From positions 310,001 through 374,000 of the forward strand of contig CAJNBT010000001.1 of the NCBI GenBank assembly GCA_905221085.1: a stretch of 64,000 nt of DNA, read 5' to 3'. How positions within the stretch are numbered: position 1 is the first letter of the stretch; every line of letters begins with the position of its first letter. A program made the translations under genes and the position numbers. Below, in pieces: positions 1 through 8,145 of the stretch. The DNA is from a bacterium. Lineage in GTDB: Bacteria > Bacillota > Bacilli > Lactobacillales > Streptococcaceae. The notes under the pieces are model-generated. The model made no database searches and was not told the DNA's origin. It worked only from the letters and a program-made list of their open reading frames with translations.

Positions 1-2117
1 CCAGATTCACCATCTGAAAATTCTCCTTCATTTTCAGAAACCTCACCTGGATCAAAGCTCTCATCGTAGTCTGCATCTGCCTGAGCCTTGATATAGTTTA
101 CGATGCGTTCGACATCATCATCCGAGATAAAGGAGCCTTGAAGACGAACTGGATGATTTTCATCAATCGGTTTAAAGAGCATGTCTCCTCGACCAAGTAG
201 TTTCTCAGCTCCATTTTCATCTAAAATAGTACGGGAGTCTGTCCCTGATGATACCGCAAAAGCCACTCGAGAAGGAACATTGGCCTTGATTAAACCAGAG
301 ATGACATCAACGGATGGACGCTGAGTTGCAAGAATCATGTGGATACCTGCAGCCCGCGCCTTCTGTCCGAGACGAATGATAGCATCTTCCACTTCCTTGC
401 TGGCCACCATCATGAGGTCAGCCAACTCATCCACAATCACGACAATGAGCGGTAGCGGAATCTGCTTGTACTCAGACTGAGCATTGAACTCTTCTACCTT
501 GGCATTAAAACCTGCAATGTTACGAACTCCCACCTTGGCAAAGAGTTCATAACGATTTTCCATTTCATCCACAACCTTTTGCAGAGCCTTGCTAGCCTTG
601 CGTGGATTGGTCACGACTGGAATCAAGAGATGGGGAATATCATTGTAAACAGATAACTCAACCATCTTGGGATCGACCATCATAAATTTAACTTGGTCTG
701 GTCTCGCTTTCATGAGAATGCTAGCAATAATACCGTTAACTGCTACTGACTTCCCTGATCCCGTTGAACCTGCGACTAGCAAGTGGGGCATTTTAGAAAG
801 GTCAAAAGCTCTTGCGGTTCCATTAACAGCCTTCCCTAAAGGAATTTCCAAGAGATTTTCTGCTTTCGTTTGAGATTGTTCCCAAAGTTCACGGAAAGAC
901 ACAGTGGCAATCTCAGAGTTAGGCACCTCAATTCCGACAAGGGATTTCCCAGGGATTGGTGCTTCGATTCGGACATCCTTGGCCGCCAAAGCTAGAGCGA
1001 GGTCATCTGCGAGATTGGAAATGCGGTTAACCCTTACACCAACGGCCGGCTTGACTTCATACTTGGTCACTGATGGCCCAATTTCAGCCCGTTCAACTGT
1101 TACCTTGATACCAAAGCTAGCAAAGGTTTCTTCTAGGATTTTGATGTTTTCACGAACGATTTTCTTCTCTTTAGACTGGTCTTTTGGTTTATCTGGGGCA
1201 AAGAGTTGTAAGCTTGGAAGTTTGTATTCGAGGGCTTCCTTAGCTGAAAAATCGACCTGAACATCTTCATCATCAGAGCCATCTTCCTGTTCAGGGAATT
1301 CAAGTTCAGCTTGAGGCAGGATGATTTCTGGTTCCACCCACTCCTCTTCTGGAATAGGTGGAAGACCCTGAACAGCTTCCTCTGTCAAAATTTCGCCTGT
1401 TTCCATATCAACAGGAGGCAAATCGAGTAAGGCTTTTTCAGCTTCTTCTTGTTCTAATCTAGCCTCTTCCTCAGCCTTTTGGCGAGCTTTTTCTTCTTGT
1501 TTGACAAAGCGTTCCTCTTTTCGACGCTCATGCCCTTCCCGCCATTTGGCAAATCCTCTACTGAAAAATTCAGCAACATCATAAACAGACCAAGAGCTGA
1601 CGAGGAGAGCCCCCACTAAAATCAAGATAACTCCAATAAAGTAAGTACCGATATTTGAAAAAAGAAAGGCGGTTGGCATATAAAGAGCGACCCCAATTAA
1701 GCCCCCTCCAGCAAAACTGGTCGTTCGAAAACCAGTCAAATCCGTCACAACCTGAGCCATGGTTCCTTTTAAGACCGACTTATCCAAACCATATTGCCAA
1801 ACTAAGTAGGCCTCAAAAATCAAGAGCAAACCAGCAAATATGGTGAAAAAGCCAGATAAGAGTCCTTCCTGTTTTCGTATCCACTTGAAAAAGAAGAGAT
1901 AGATCAAGAGGGCAAGTATTGCTAGATAAGCTAGACTACCCACCAGCAAGCGAATTAAATTGTAAAGGGTTATACCTGCAGCCCCTAATTTGAAGGCTGC
2001 GAAAATCAATAAAAGCGCGATTCCTAGCGAAATCAACATCCGTTGAATCGCTTCTTTTCTTTCGAGTTCTGCTTTAGACGGTCTCCGTCTTGTTTTACTT
2101 GTATTCTTGTTTGCCAT
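1..2117 (-). CDS. ftsK: DNA translocase FtsK/SpoIIIE, C-terminus cut by window edge
   Basis: Septum-associated ATP-driven DNA pump that moves chromosome ends through the closing division site. The first ~705 residues are visible: an N-terminal region with about four membrane helices (residues ~20-190), an acidic/basic linker rich in Glu, Lys and Arg, then the RecA-like motor with Walker A GSTGSGKS near residue 450 and a Walker B-like run ending VDELADLMM. The C-terminal gamma (DNA-orienting) domain lies outside the window. The ATG at 2117 (MANKNTSK) is chosen because an extended -10 box lies just upstream at 2124-2132, leaving only 6 nt before the ATG. The gene is transcribed away from the fructose operon. 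Confidence 0.96.
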   Translation of the reverse strand, partial: MANKNTSKTRRRPSKAELERKEAIQRMLISLGIALLLIFAAFKLGAAGITLYNLIRLLVGSLAYLAILALLIYLFFFKWIRKQEGLLSGFFTIFAGLLLIFEAYLVWQYGLDKSVLKGTMAQVVTDLTGFRTTSFAGGGLIGVALYMPTAFLFSNIGTYFIGVILILVGALLVSSWSVYDVAEFFSRGFAKWREGHERRKEERFVKQEEKARQKAEEEARLEQEEAEKALLDLPPVDMETGEILTEEAVQGLPPIPEEEWVEPEIILPQAELEFPEQEDGSDDEDVQVDFSAKEALEYKLPSLQLFAPDKPKDQSKEKKIVRENIKILEETFASFGIKVTVERAEIGPSVTKYEVKPAVGVRVNRISNLADDLALALAAKDVRIEAPIPGKSLVGIEVPNSEIATVSFRELWEQSQTKAENLLEIPLGKAVNGTARAFDLSKMPHLLVAGSTGSGKSVAVNGIIASILMKARPDQVKFMMVDPKMVELSVYNDIPHLLIPVVTNPRKASKALQKVVDEMENRYELFAKVGVRNIAGFNAKVEEFNAQSEYKQIPLPLIVVIVDELADLMMVASKEVEDAIIRLGQKARAAGIHMILATQRPSVDVISGLIKANVPSRVAFAVSSGTDSRTILDENGAEKLLGRGDMLFKPIDENHPVRLQGSFISDDDVERIVNYIKAQADADYDESFDPGEVSENEGEFSDGES

Positions 2118-2123
2118 TCTTCT

Positions 2124-2132
2124 ATTATACCA
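2124..2132 (-). promoter_or_regulatory. Extended -10 promoter of ftsK, predicted leaderless
   Basis: On the minus strand TGGTATAAT is followed by AGAAGA and then the ftsK ATG. The expected start of transcription coincides with the start codon. AGAAG could act as a weak ribosome site only if transcription began further upstream. No good -35 box is seen; the TGn extension would compensate. Confidence 0.6.
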
Positions 2133-2205
2133 TATTTCACAGGCATTTCGGAAAGAGAAAAAGACTGCACCAAACGGTCCAATCTTTTCATTTTCTATCT
2201 AAGTT

Positions 2206-4158
2206 TTATGCTTGAGGTTTGCGTAGGTAACCATAGACAACACCACTTACGATTGCTCCTACTAAGACAGAAACGAGATAAAGAAGGGCATTTGAAGTAA
2301 GGGCGATCACGAAGATTCCTCCGTGTGGCGCCATGAGTTTGATACCAGTAAGACCAACAAGGCCACCTGCTACTGCTGAACCAAGAATGAAGCTTGGGAT
2401 CGCACGAGCTGGGTCAGCGGCACCAAATGGAATCGCTCCCTCAGTGATAAATGACAAGCCCATGATGATGTTAGTCAAACCAGAGTTGCGTTCTTCCTTA
2501 GTAAATTTGTCTTTAAAGAGAAGGGTTGCGACAAAGATTGCAAGTGGTGGCACCATTCCTCCAGCCATAACTGCTGCCATAGCCACAGAACCACCTGAAG
2601 AAACAGTTGCTGCAAGCGTACCTGTACCAAAGACATAGGCAGCTTTGTTAACTGGTCCACCCATGTCAACAGCCATCATTCCACCAAGGACGATACCGAG
2701 AAGGACAGCTGAACCGCCTCCAAGACCGCCAAGGAAATCATTCATAGCAGTGTTAATTGCTGCCATTGGGATGTTAACAGCTAGCATAACAAATCCAGTC
2801 AAGATTGTTCCAAGAAGTGGCAAGAGAAGGATTGATTTTGCACCTTCAAGTGAACGAGGAACTTTCACGTATTTCTTAATAGCAAGAACCAAGGCACCAG
2901 CGATAAATCCACCAACAAGGGCACCTAGGAAACCAGATGAGACACCTGCAAGAGTTGACGTTGCTTCACCACCTGCGGCATAAGGAATTTTACCAAAGGC
3001 AAAACCTTCTTTGGCAATAGCACCAGCCACGAAACCTGCTACCAAACCTGGTTTTTCAGCGATAGAGTAGGCAACATAACCTGCAAAGACTGGGAGCATC
3101 AAACCAAAGGCAGCACCACCAATTTTCATGAACATAGAAGCTAACTCATGGTAAGAACCAAGATTGCCAAGGTTTTCATTTGGAACACCCAAAGCACCGT
3201 CAATCAAGAAGGCAAGGGCAATCATGATACCACCACCGATAACGAATGGTAGCATTTGAGATACACCACTCATCAAGTGTTTGTAGAAGGCACCACCAAG
3301 GCTTTGTTTTTCGTTAGAGGCTGTTGCAGCTTTTGCCCCATTAGCGGCACGGTAGACTTCAGCATCTCCTGAAAGAGCCAAGTTAATCAATTCTTCCGTC
3401 TTACGGATACCGTCAGCAACTGGACGATTAATCAATGGTTTGCCATCGAAACGATCCATTTCAACAGCCTTGTCTGCTGCGATGATAACAGCTTTAGCCT
3501 TACGAATGTCTTCCGCAGTTAGTTGGTTACCAACACCGCTAGCACCGTTAGTTTCGACCTTAATTCCAACCCCCATTTCAGCAGCTACTTTTTGAAGGGC
3601 TTCTTGGGCCATATAAGTGTGGGCAATACCTGTCGTACAAGCTGTAACAGCCACAATAAAGTCACCAGAGTCATTGGCAGGTGCTTGAGCAGGTTCCTCA
3701 GTTTTTTCTGAAGCTTGGTCAAAAAGTTCAATGACTTGGTCAGCTGATGTTGCTTGACGAAGTTTATCAGCAAAACCATCTTTCATCAAGTATTGAGACA
3801 ATTCTGCCAAGGCTGCCAGGTGAGTGTCATTAGCACCTTCTGGAGCTGCAATCATAAAGAAAAGGTCAGTTGCTTGTCCATCCAAGCTCTCATAGTCAAC
3901 ACCCTTATTAGACTTGGCAAAGAGAACTGTCGCTTCTGTTACAGCAGCGTTTTTGCTGTGAGGCATTGCGATACCATCACCCAAACCTGTAGAAGTCAAA
4001 GCTTCACGCGCTAAAATTCCTTCTTTAAAGGTTTCAAAATCTGTTACATATCCGTGGTCTGTCAAGCTTTTAATCATCTCTTCAATGACAGCTGTTTTTT
4101 CAGTCGCCTGCAAATCCAGCAACATGACATCTTTTCTCAATAGGTCTTGAATTTTCAT
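2206..4158 (-). CDS. fruA: PTS fructose-specific transporter, IIABC
   Basis: Takes up fructose and delivers it to the cytoplasm as fructose 1-phosphate, using phosphate passed from HPr. One 650-residue chain carries all three domains: IIA (residues ~1-150, phospho-His in MPHSKNA at H67), IIB (~165-265, phospho-Cys in VTACTTGIAH at C174) and membrane IIC (~290-640, many hydrophobic helices). The domain order and length fit streptococcal FruA. Its ATG overlaps the fruK stop by 4 bp (ATGA), so translation is coupled. It is the last gene of fruR-fruK-fruA. I see no strong terminator between it and the ftsK promoter. Confidence 0.96.
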   Translation of the reverse strand: MKIQDLLRKDVMLLDLQATEKTAVIEEMIKSLTDHGYVTDFETFKEGILAREALTSTGLGDGIAMPHSKNAAVTEATVLFAKSNKGVDYESLDGQATDLFFMIAAPEGANDTHLAALAELSQYLMKDGFADKLRQATSADQVIELFDQASEKTEEPAQAPANDSGDFIVAVTACTTGIAHTYMAQEALQKVAAEMGVGIKVETNGASGVGNQLTAEDIRKAKAVIIAADKAVEMDRFDGKPLINRPVADGIRKTEELINLALSGDAEVYRAANGAKAATASNEKQSLGGAFYKHLMSGVSQMLPFVIGGGIMIALAFLIDGALGVPNENLGNLGSYHELASMFMKIGGAAFGLMLPVFAGYVAYSIAEKPGLVAGFVAGAIAKEGFAFGKIPYAAGGEATSTLAGVSSGFLGALVGGFIAGALVLAIKKYVKVPRSLEGAKSILLLPLLGTILTGFVMLAVNIPMAAINTAMNDFLGGLGGGSAVLLGIVLGGMMAVDMGGPVNKAAYVFGTGTLAATVSSGGSVAMAAVMAGGMVPPLAIFVATLLFKDKFTKEERNSGLTNIIMGLSFITEGAIPFGAADPARAIPSFILGSAVAGGLVGLTGIKLMAPHGGIFVIALTSNALLYLVSVLVGAIVSGVVYGYLRKPQA

Positions 4159-5066
4159 CTTTTTTCTACCTCAACTTTTTCATATGTTTCTTTAATAAAT
4201 TCTGCTGTTGCCAAGTCATCCGAGAAGGTCGTTGCCGTTCCACAAGCTACTCCCCATTTGAATGCTTCTACTGCATCTTTTGATTTGACAAATTCACCTG
4301 TAAATCCAGCAACCATAGAGTCACCAGCTCCGACTGAATTTTTGACTGTTCCCTTGATTGGTTTAGCGAAGTAAGTTCCCTCAGATGTAACAAGAAGGGC
4401 ACCGTCACCAGCCATAGAAATAATCACGCTTTGAGCACCTTTAGCCAGCAACTCACGAGCATATTTTTCAATCTCATCCAAACTTTCAAGTTTAACCCCA
4501 AAAATTGCTCCAAGTTCATGATTATTTGGTTTGACCAAAAGTGGCTTGTAGGCCAAACTATCAATCAAGGTCTGTCCTTCAAAGTCACAAACCACTTGCG
4601 CACCCGTTTGACGCGTCAAGGCAATCAAATCCTTATAGATAACATTGCCTAGATTTTTAGCACTTGAACCAGCAAAGACAACTGTATCTTCTGCTGTTAA
4701 ACTAGACAAAATAGCTTTCAACTCTTCTAACTGGGCTGGTTCGACATTTGGACCCGTTCCGTTGATTTCTGTTTCTTGGTCTGCTTTGATTTTAACATTG
4801 ATACGAGTATCTTCTGCTACTTGGACAAAACGTGTTTCAATTTTTTCCTCTGCCAAAGTATCTGTGATAAATTTACCAGTAAAGCCACCAATAAATCCCG
4901 TCGCTGTATTTGATATATCCAAGCGTTTCAAGACACGACTGACATTGATTCCTTTCCCACCAGCAAACTTATCATCACTGTCCATGCGATTGACACTACC
5001 GACTTGGACTTGGTCCAAACGCACGATATAATCAATGGATGGATTGAGTGTGACTGTATAAATCAT
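4155..5066 (-). CDS. fruK: 1-phosphofructokinase
   Basis: PfkB-family kinase that phosphorylates fructose 1-phosphate to fructose 1,6-bisphosphate, feeding FruA's product into glycolysis. The 303 residues have the usual family length. The first PfkB signature GGKGINVSRVL is near residue 37, and the second, NSVGAGDSMVAGF with the catalytic Asp, is near residue 250. The start codon overlaps the fruR stop (ATGA) and the gene's own stop overlaps fruA, giving a tightly coupled three-gene operon. It is called fruB in some streptococcal annotations. Confidence 0.95.
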   Translation of the reverse strand: MIYTVTLNPSIDYIVRLDQVQVGSVNRMDSDDKFAGGKGINVSRVLKRLDISNTATGFIGGFTGKFITDTLAEEKIETRFVQVAEDTRINVKIKADQETEINGTGPNVEPAQLEELKAILSSLTAEDTVVFAGSSAKNLGNVIYKDLIALTRQTGAQVVCDFEGQTLIDSLAYKPLLVKPNNHELGAIFGVKLESLDEIEKYARELLAKGAQSVIISMAGDGALLVTSEGTYFAKPIKGTVKNSVGAGDSMVAGFTGEFVKSKDAVEAFKWGVACGTATTFSDDLATAEFIKETYEKVEVEKR

Positions 5067-5803
5067 ACTTCTATTACCTCCGTTTTCTCCTTAATAGCCT
5101 GCAAGAGCTCATGCCCTGGACTTGTGATAACAATAGCTCGTTTGAGTGGTGCTACCTTAGCAAAGCAAGTTTGTCCAATTTTAGACGAATCCACCAAGAC
5201 ATAGGTCTGTTTGGCATTCTCTAAAATAGCACGCTTCACAGCCCCCTCCTCCATATCAGGAGTCGTATAATAGCCATCGTCGACACCATTCATCCCGATA
5301 AAGGCACGGTCAAAGTGCAATTGGTTAATCTGGTTAAGAGCAACGCCCCCGATGCTAGCATCTGTCGCCATCTTGACACTTCCTCCAACCATGACAGTTG
5401 GAATCTGCTTTTCAACCAACTGAACGGCATGGTGAATCGAATTGGTCACAACAGTAATATTCTTATTGACCAATTCATGAATCAAAAAGGCAGTTGTTGT
5501 TCCAGCATCGATAAAGATGACATCTTTTTCTTTAATGAGAGAGGCTGCTTTCTGAGCCAGCAACTTCTTCTCTTGAAGGTTTTTGACAGATTTTTCTTGA
5601 ATGGTTTCTTCTTCCTGCAAGGAGTGGGGTAATTCTGCTCCACCATGCACACGACGAAGCTTGTTTTCTGCTTCCAACTCATCCAAGTCTCTTCGCACCG
5701 TTGATTCTGATGTCTCTAGCAAACTAACTAATTTTTCTAGAGAAACTACATGATGTTGATGTAACTCCTCTAAAATCAATTGTTTACGTTCTGTTTTTAA
5801 CAC
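5063..5803 (-). CDS. fruR: DeoR-family repressor of the fructose operon
   Basis: Sugar-phosphate responsive transcription regulator, first gene of its own operon and so probably autoregulatory. It has 246 residues: an N-terminal DeoR winged helix (residues ~1-55, recognition helix around ESTVRRDLDELE) and a C-terminal DeoRC sensor with the phosphate-binding run IFIDAGTTT near residue 97. The start is GTG at 5803, supported by a strong AGGAGG ribosome site 6-7 nt upstream. In this family fructose 1-phosphate is the usual inducer; that is inferred from context, not visible in the sequence. Confidence 0.92.
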   Translation of the reverse strand: MLKTERKQLILEELHQHHVVSLEKLVSLLETSESTVRRDLDELEAENKLRRVHGGAELPHSLQEEETIQEKSVKNLQEKKLLAQKAASLIKEKDVIFIDAGTTTAFLIHELVNKNITVVTNSIHHAVQLVEKQIPTVMVGGSVKMATDASIGGVALNQINQLHFDRAFIGMNGVDDGYYTTPDMEEGAVKRAILENAKQTYVLVDSSKIGQTCFAKVAPLKRAIVITSPGHELLQAIKEKTEVIEV

Positions 5804-5815
5804 TGAACCACCTCC

Positions 5816-5829
5816 TGTTATCGTTTACA
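5816..5829 (-). promoter_or_regulatory. Perfect CcpA cre site at the fruR start of transcription
   Basis: The minus strand reads TGTAAACGATAACA, matching TGWAANCGNTNWCA at every fixed position. It lies at about +1 relative to the promoter at 5836-5863, a position that normally gives carbon catabolite repression. Confidence 0.8.
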
Positions 5830-5835
5830 CTATTC

Positions 5836-5863
5836 ATTCTATCATACTTTATTTCAAAGTCAA
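5836..5863 (-). promoter_or_regulatory. fruRKA promoter
   Basis: On the minus strand TTGACT (5863-5858), a 16-bp spacer and TAGAAT (5841-5836) with a TGA extension. It is followed by the cre site and then the fruR ribosome site. Confidence 0.75.
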
Positions 5864-5920
5864 GCATTTTTTATCATTTTCTTTCAAATTCTATCATTTT
5901 TCTTATTTCTAGAATTTTTA

Positions 5921-5949
5921 TTGCAAGATAAGAGCCTTTATGGTAGACT
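5921..5949 (+). promoter_or_regulatory. Promoter of tRNA-Ser
   Basis: TTGCAA, 17-bp spacer, TAGACT with a TGG extension, ending 15 nt before the mature tRNA. Confidence 0.65.
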
Positions 5950-5964
5950 ATTTGAGTAAGTATT

Positions 5965-6052
5965 GGAAGATTACTCAAGAGGCTTAAGAGGCCGTGTTGG
6001 AAACGCGGTAGGCGTGTAACAGCGTGCGTGGGTTCGAATCCCATGTCTTCCG
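5965..6052 (+). tRNA. tRNA-Ser(GGA)
   Basis: An 88-nt class II tRNA. The acceptor strands GGAAGAT and GTCTTCC pair over 7 bp. The anticodon arm CCGTG-TTGGAAA-CGCGG gives anticodon GGA. A long variable arm follows, then the T arm GTGGG-TTCGAAT-CCCAT. The discriminator is G and CCA is not encoded. It decodes UCC and UCU serine codons. Confidence 0.95.
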
Positions 6053-6173
6053 TAGAAAAGAAAAATTATTTTGGGGATGCGACAAACGTTGTATCCTTTT
6101 TTTATCCCTTTTTGAAAAAGAGGGTCTGCTTTAGGGTCTGTTTGTGACTCCTTTGTTGTATCCTTTTTTCGCA

Positions 6174-6252
6174 AAAGAATGCAAAGGAATACCAAAGACA
6201 AAAATAAAAAACGTTGATTTAACAACGTTTTACCAAAGAATGCAAAGGAATA
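6174..6252. repeat. 18-bp direct repeat abutting the tmRNA 3' end (att-like)
   Basis: AAAGAATGCAAAGGAATA occurs perfectly at 6174-6191 and 6235-6252, the second copy ending 1 nt before the last base of tmRNA. A second direct repeat, GTTGTATCCTTTTTT, lies at 6088-6102 and 6155-6169. No integrase gene is present. The arrangement resembles an attachment-site scar but could also be slippage-derived. Confidence 0.5.
6198..6231 (-). terminator. tmRNA terminator
   Basis: A perfect 9-bp stem, AAAACGTTG / CAACGTTTT, with a 6-nt loop (6208-6231). On the minus strand it is followed by TTTTATTTTT-type sequence. It sits between the two 18-bp repeats. Confidence 0.75.
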
Positions 6253-6253
6253 A

Positions 6254-6598
6254 TGGAGCCGGTGGGAGTCGAACCCACGTCCAAACACCTGCCAACATAT
6301 TTATCTACAACCATAGGTTATGTATTATTTTAACAGTCCCTCGACACATAACTCAAGCCTAGAAACTGCGAGTCTATCAATCTCTTATCAAGCCACTAGA
6401 CAAGACTTGATCGTATCTCGTTAATAATAAGACCTGTCATTGAACACGAGCAATCCAAATCGGGTCACGCCTGCTGGTTTTTAGGCAGCTAGAGCGTAAG
6501 AAGTGTTATTTTTTGCAGTTATATTTAACTGAGCGTTTACGTCGCCACACGAGTCGCAAAATATGCCTCATAATGCCTGTCGAATCCGTAACGACCCC
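6254..6598 (-). ncRNA. ssrA: tmRNA (ssrA)
   Basis: Rescues ribosomes stalled on broken mRNAs, acting as both tRNA-Ala and mRNA for a degradation tag. The minus strand begins GGGGTCGTTACGG and ends with a T arm GTGGGTTCGACTCCCAC and an encoded CCA. The tag reading frame (6516-6481) encodes AKNNTSYALAA followed by TAA, the streptococcal tag. The length is 345 nt. tRNA-Ser lies on the opposite strand just beyond the 3' end. Open frames inside this gene are not proteins. Confidence 0.97.
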
Positions 6599-6614
6599 AA
6601 AAGACAATAAAACC

Positions 6615-6643
6615 ATTATACCTTATCTAACTCAAAAATGCAA
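6615..6643 (-). promoter_or_regulatory. tmRNA promoter
   Basis: On the minus strand TTGCAT (6643-6638), a 17-bp spacer and TATAAT (6620-6615), 16 nt before the mature 5' end. Confidence 0.75.
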
Positions 6644-6659
6644 AAAGGAAATCAACTAA

Positions 6660-7295
6660 CTAAAAAAGATAGTCTTTCAAAGTTTCTGACAAAACCTGAT
6701 AACCGGCAACACTGAGGTGCAATCCATCAGTAGTATAGTCTTTTTTGAGTTGGCCTGCTTGGTCTGTCAAACAATCAAATACTGGCACAAATTCCACCTG
6801 CATGTAGGCAGAAGCAAGCTCTTTATAGGCTTGATTCCACTCCTGTATCTTTTCATTCGTGCGGATATAGACTGTCTGCTTGTACTCCTCTCCCTCATTG
6901 ACTGGCAAAATGGAAAGCACTTTAATCTCAGTCAATGGATAATCGCGAGCAATGGATTGTATGATAGCTTCGAGATTATTGAGAACCTCATTCACAGGCA
7001 CGTCTTTTCCGATATCATTTGTCCCAATCAGAAGGACAATTTTATCTACCGCTCCACCGTAAAGATGCGCATCTAGATTCTCTAGTAAAAGCCCTGTTTG
7101 ATAACCTCGAATGCCTCGATTGACAATCATCTTTGCAGTCCCAAACAACTCCTGCAGAGGGTAATACTCAACAATGGAATCACCAATAAAGAGAATATCT
7201 GGCTCTAGAACAGAAACCTGATTTAAGTGACGATACTTGGTTTGGATTTTTTCTTGTTCCTTTAGGAGCCAATTTTCTAATAACTGTACTGCCAC
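6660..7295 (-). CDS. SGNH/GDSL-family hydrolase
   Basis: Probable esterase or acylhydrolase of the SGNH fold, substrate unknown. It has 211 residues and no signal peptide. Block I is FIGDSIVEYYP with the nucleophile Ser near residue 38, block III is IGTNDIG, and block V is DGLHLSVAGY carrying the catalytic Asp and His. The start is GTG at 7295, preceded by GGAG six bases upstream. It begins one base after the stop of the HAD phosphatase gene, so the two are almost certainly co-transcribed. Confidence 0.88.
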   Translation of the reverse strand: MAVQLLENWLLKEQEKIQTKYRHLNQVSVLEPDILFIGDSIVEYYPLQELFGTAKMIVNRGIRGYQTGLLLENLDAHLYGGAVDKIVLLIGTNDIGKDVPVNEVLNNLEAIIQSIARDYPLTEIKVLSILPVNEGEEYKQTVYIRTNEKIQEWNQAYKELASAYMQVEFVPVFDCLTDQAGQLKKDYTTDGLHLSVAGYQVLSETLKDYLF

Positions 7296-7296
7296 T

Positions 7297-8124
7297 TCAT
7301 TCTCCTTTTTCTAACCAGTTTTCCAAGACTTGATAAACTCCTCCTTGGCTGTTGGCTGGGGCTAGAGCAGTAGCCACAGCTTTGGCTTTATCATCAGCAT
7401 TTTCCATCGCATAGGCAATTCCAGCCATTTCAAGCATTTCAACATCATTTTCACTGTCACCAAAAGCCATAATTTGTTGGGGGTTCAATTCCCAACGCTT
7501 GAGTAATTCTTCCAAGCCCCATGCTTTATGAATCCCAGCTTGAAGGATATCAATGCAACCATAGCCGCTCGATACAGCCCGAACACGGCCATCAAAGAGA
7601 TCATTGATTTCTTCCAAGACCGAATTCAACCGTTCCTCACCAACAACCATACTCATCTTGAGCACACCACCAAAGAGGTCAGAGGTTAACTCATCCACAA
7701 ACTGCATCCGTTGATAGAATTTTTCAATCATTTCTGGAGTCATAAAACTTTCAAGATCTGTAAAAATCGTACCTTCTTTGACGAAACCACCCTTCATCCC
7801 CGTTACAACAAACTGGTCCTGACACGCTCGATCCTTGAAATGAGCCAAAGCCTTATCAACAATGGCATCATCCCAAGTTTGGGCCTGAATCAGTTCATTG
7901 TTTTCAAAAATACGAGCACCATTAGCAACCACCAGAACCACTCGATTCACCAAGTGCTCCAGTAGTTGCCTCATGCGGTGAATTTCATTCCCCGTCGCGA
8001 TGACAAAACGAATACCCCTTTGATCCAACTGATCTAAAATCTTTTCCAAGCGTGGGAGATCAAGCTGGCCTCTAGCATCCAGCAAGGTCCCATCCATATC
8101 TGTTGCAATTACATTAATCGTCAT
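7297..8124 (-). CDS. Cof-type HAD phosphatase
   Basis: Cytoplasmic haloacid-dehalogenase phosphatase of the Cof/YbjI subfamily (IIB cap), likely acting on sugar phosphates or flavin-type phosphates; the substrate cannot be told from sequence. It has 275 residues. Motif I is DMDGTLLD at residues 9-16, motif II ATGN near 43, and motif IV GDSENDVEML near 222. The ribosome site is AGAGG before ATG 8124. It is followed directly by the SGNH hydrolase and lies 21 bp after the CapA-like gene. Confidence 0.9.
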   Translation of the reverse strand: MTINVIATDMDGTLLDARGQLDLPRLEKILDQLDQRGIRFVIATGNEIHRMRQLLEHLVNRVVLVVANGARIFENNELIQAQTWDDAIVDKALAHFKDRACQDQFVVTGMKGGFVKEGTIFTDLESFMTPEMIEKFYQRMQFVDELTSDLFGGVLKMSMVVGEERLNSVLEEINDLFDGRVRAVSSGYGCIDILQAGIHKAWGLEELLKRWELNPQQIMAFGDSENDVEMLEMAGIAYAMENADDKAKAVATALAPANSQGGVYQVLENWLEKGE

Positions 8125-8145
8125 TTAATTTCCTCTAGATTCAAA

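Noticed and set aside
2333..2983. Plus-strand open frames opposite fruA and similar frames opposite pdxS, aroB, alaS and others
   Set aside because: They are antisense shadows of well-conserved genes, without ribosome sites or recognisable domains.
6144..6362. Open frames across the tmRNA gene on both strands
   Set aside because: They lie inside the tmRNA and tRNA-Ser genes and match no protein; both RNAs are unambiguous.
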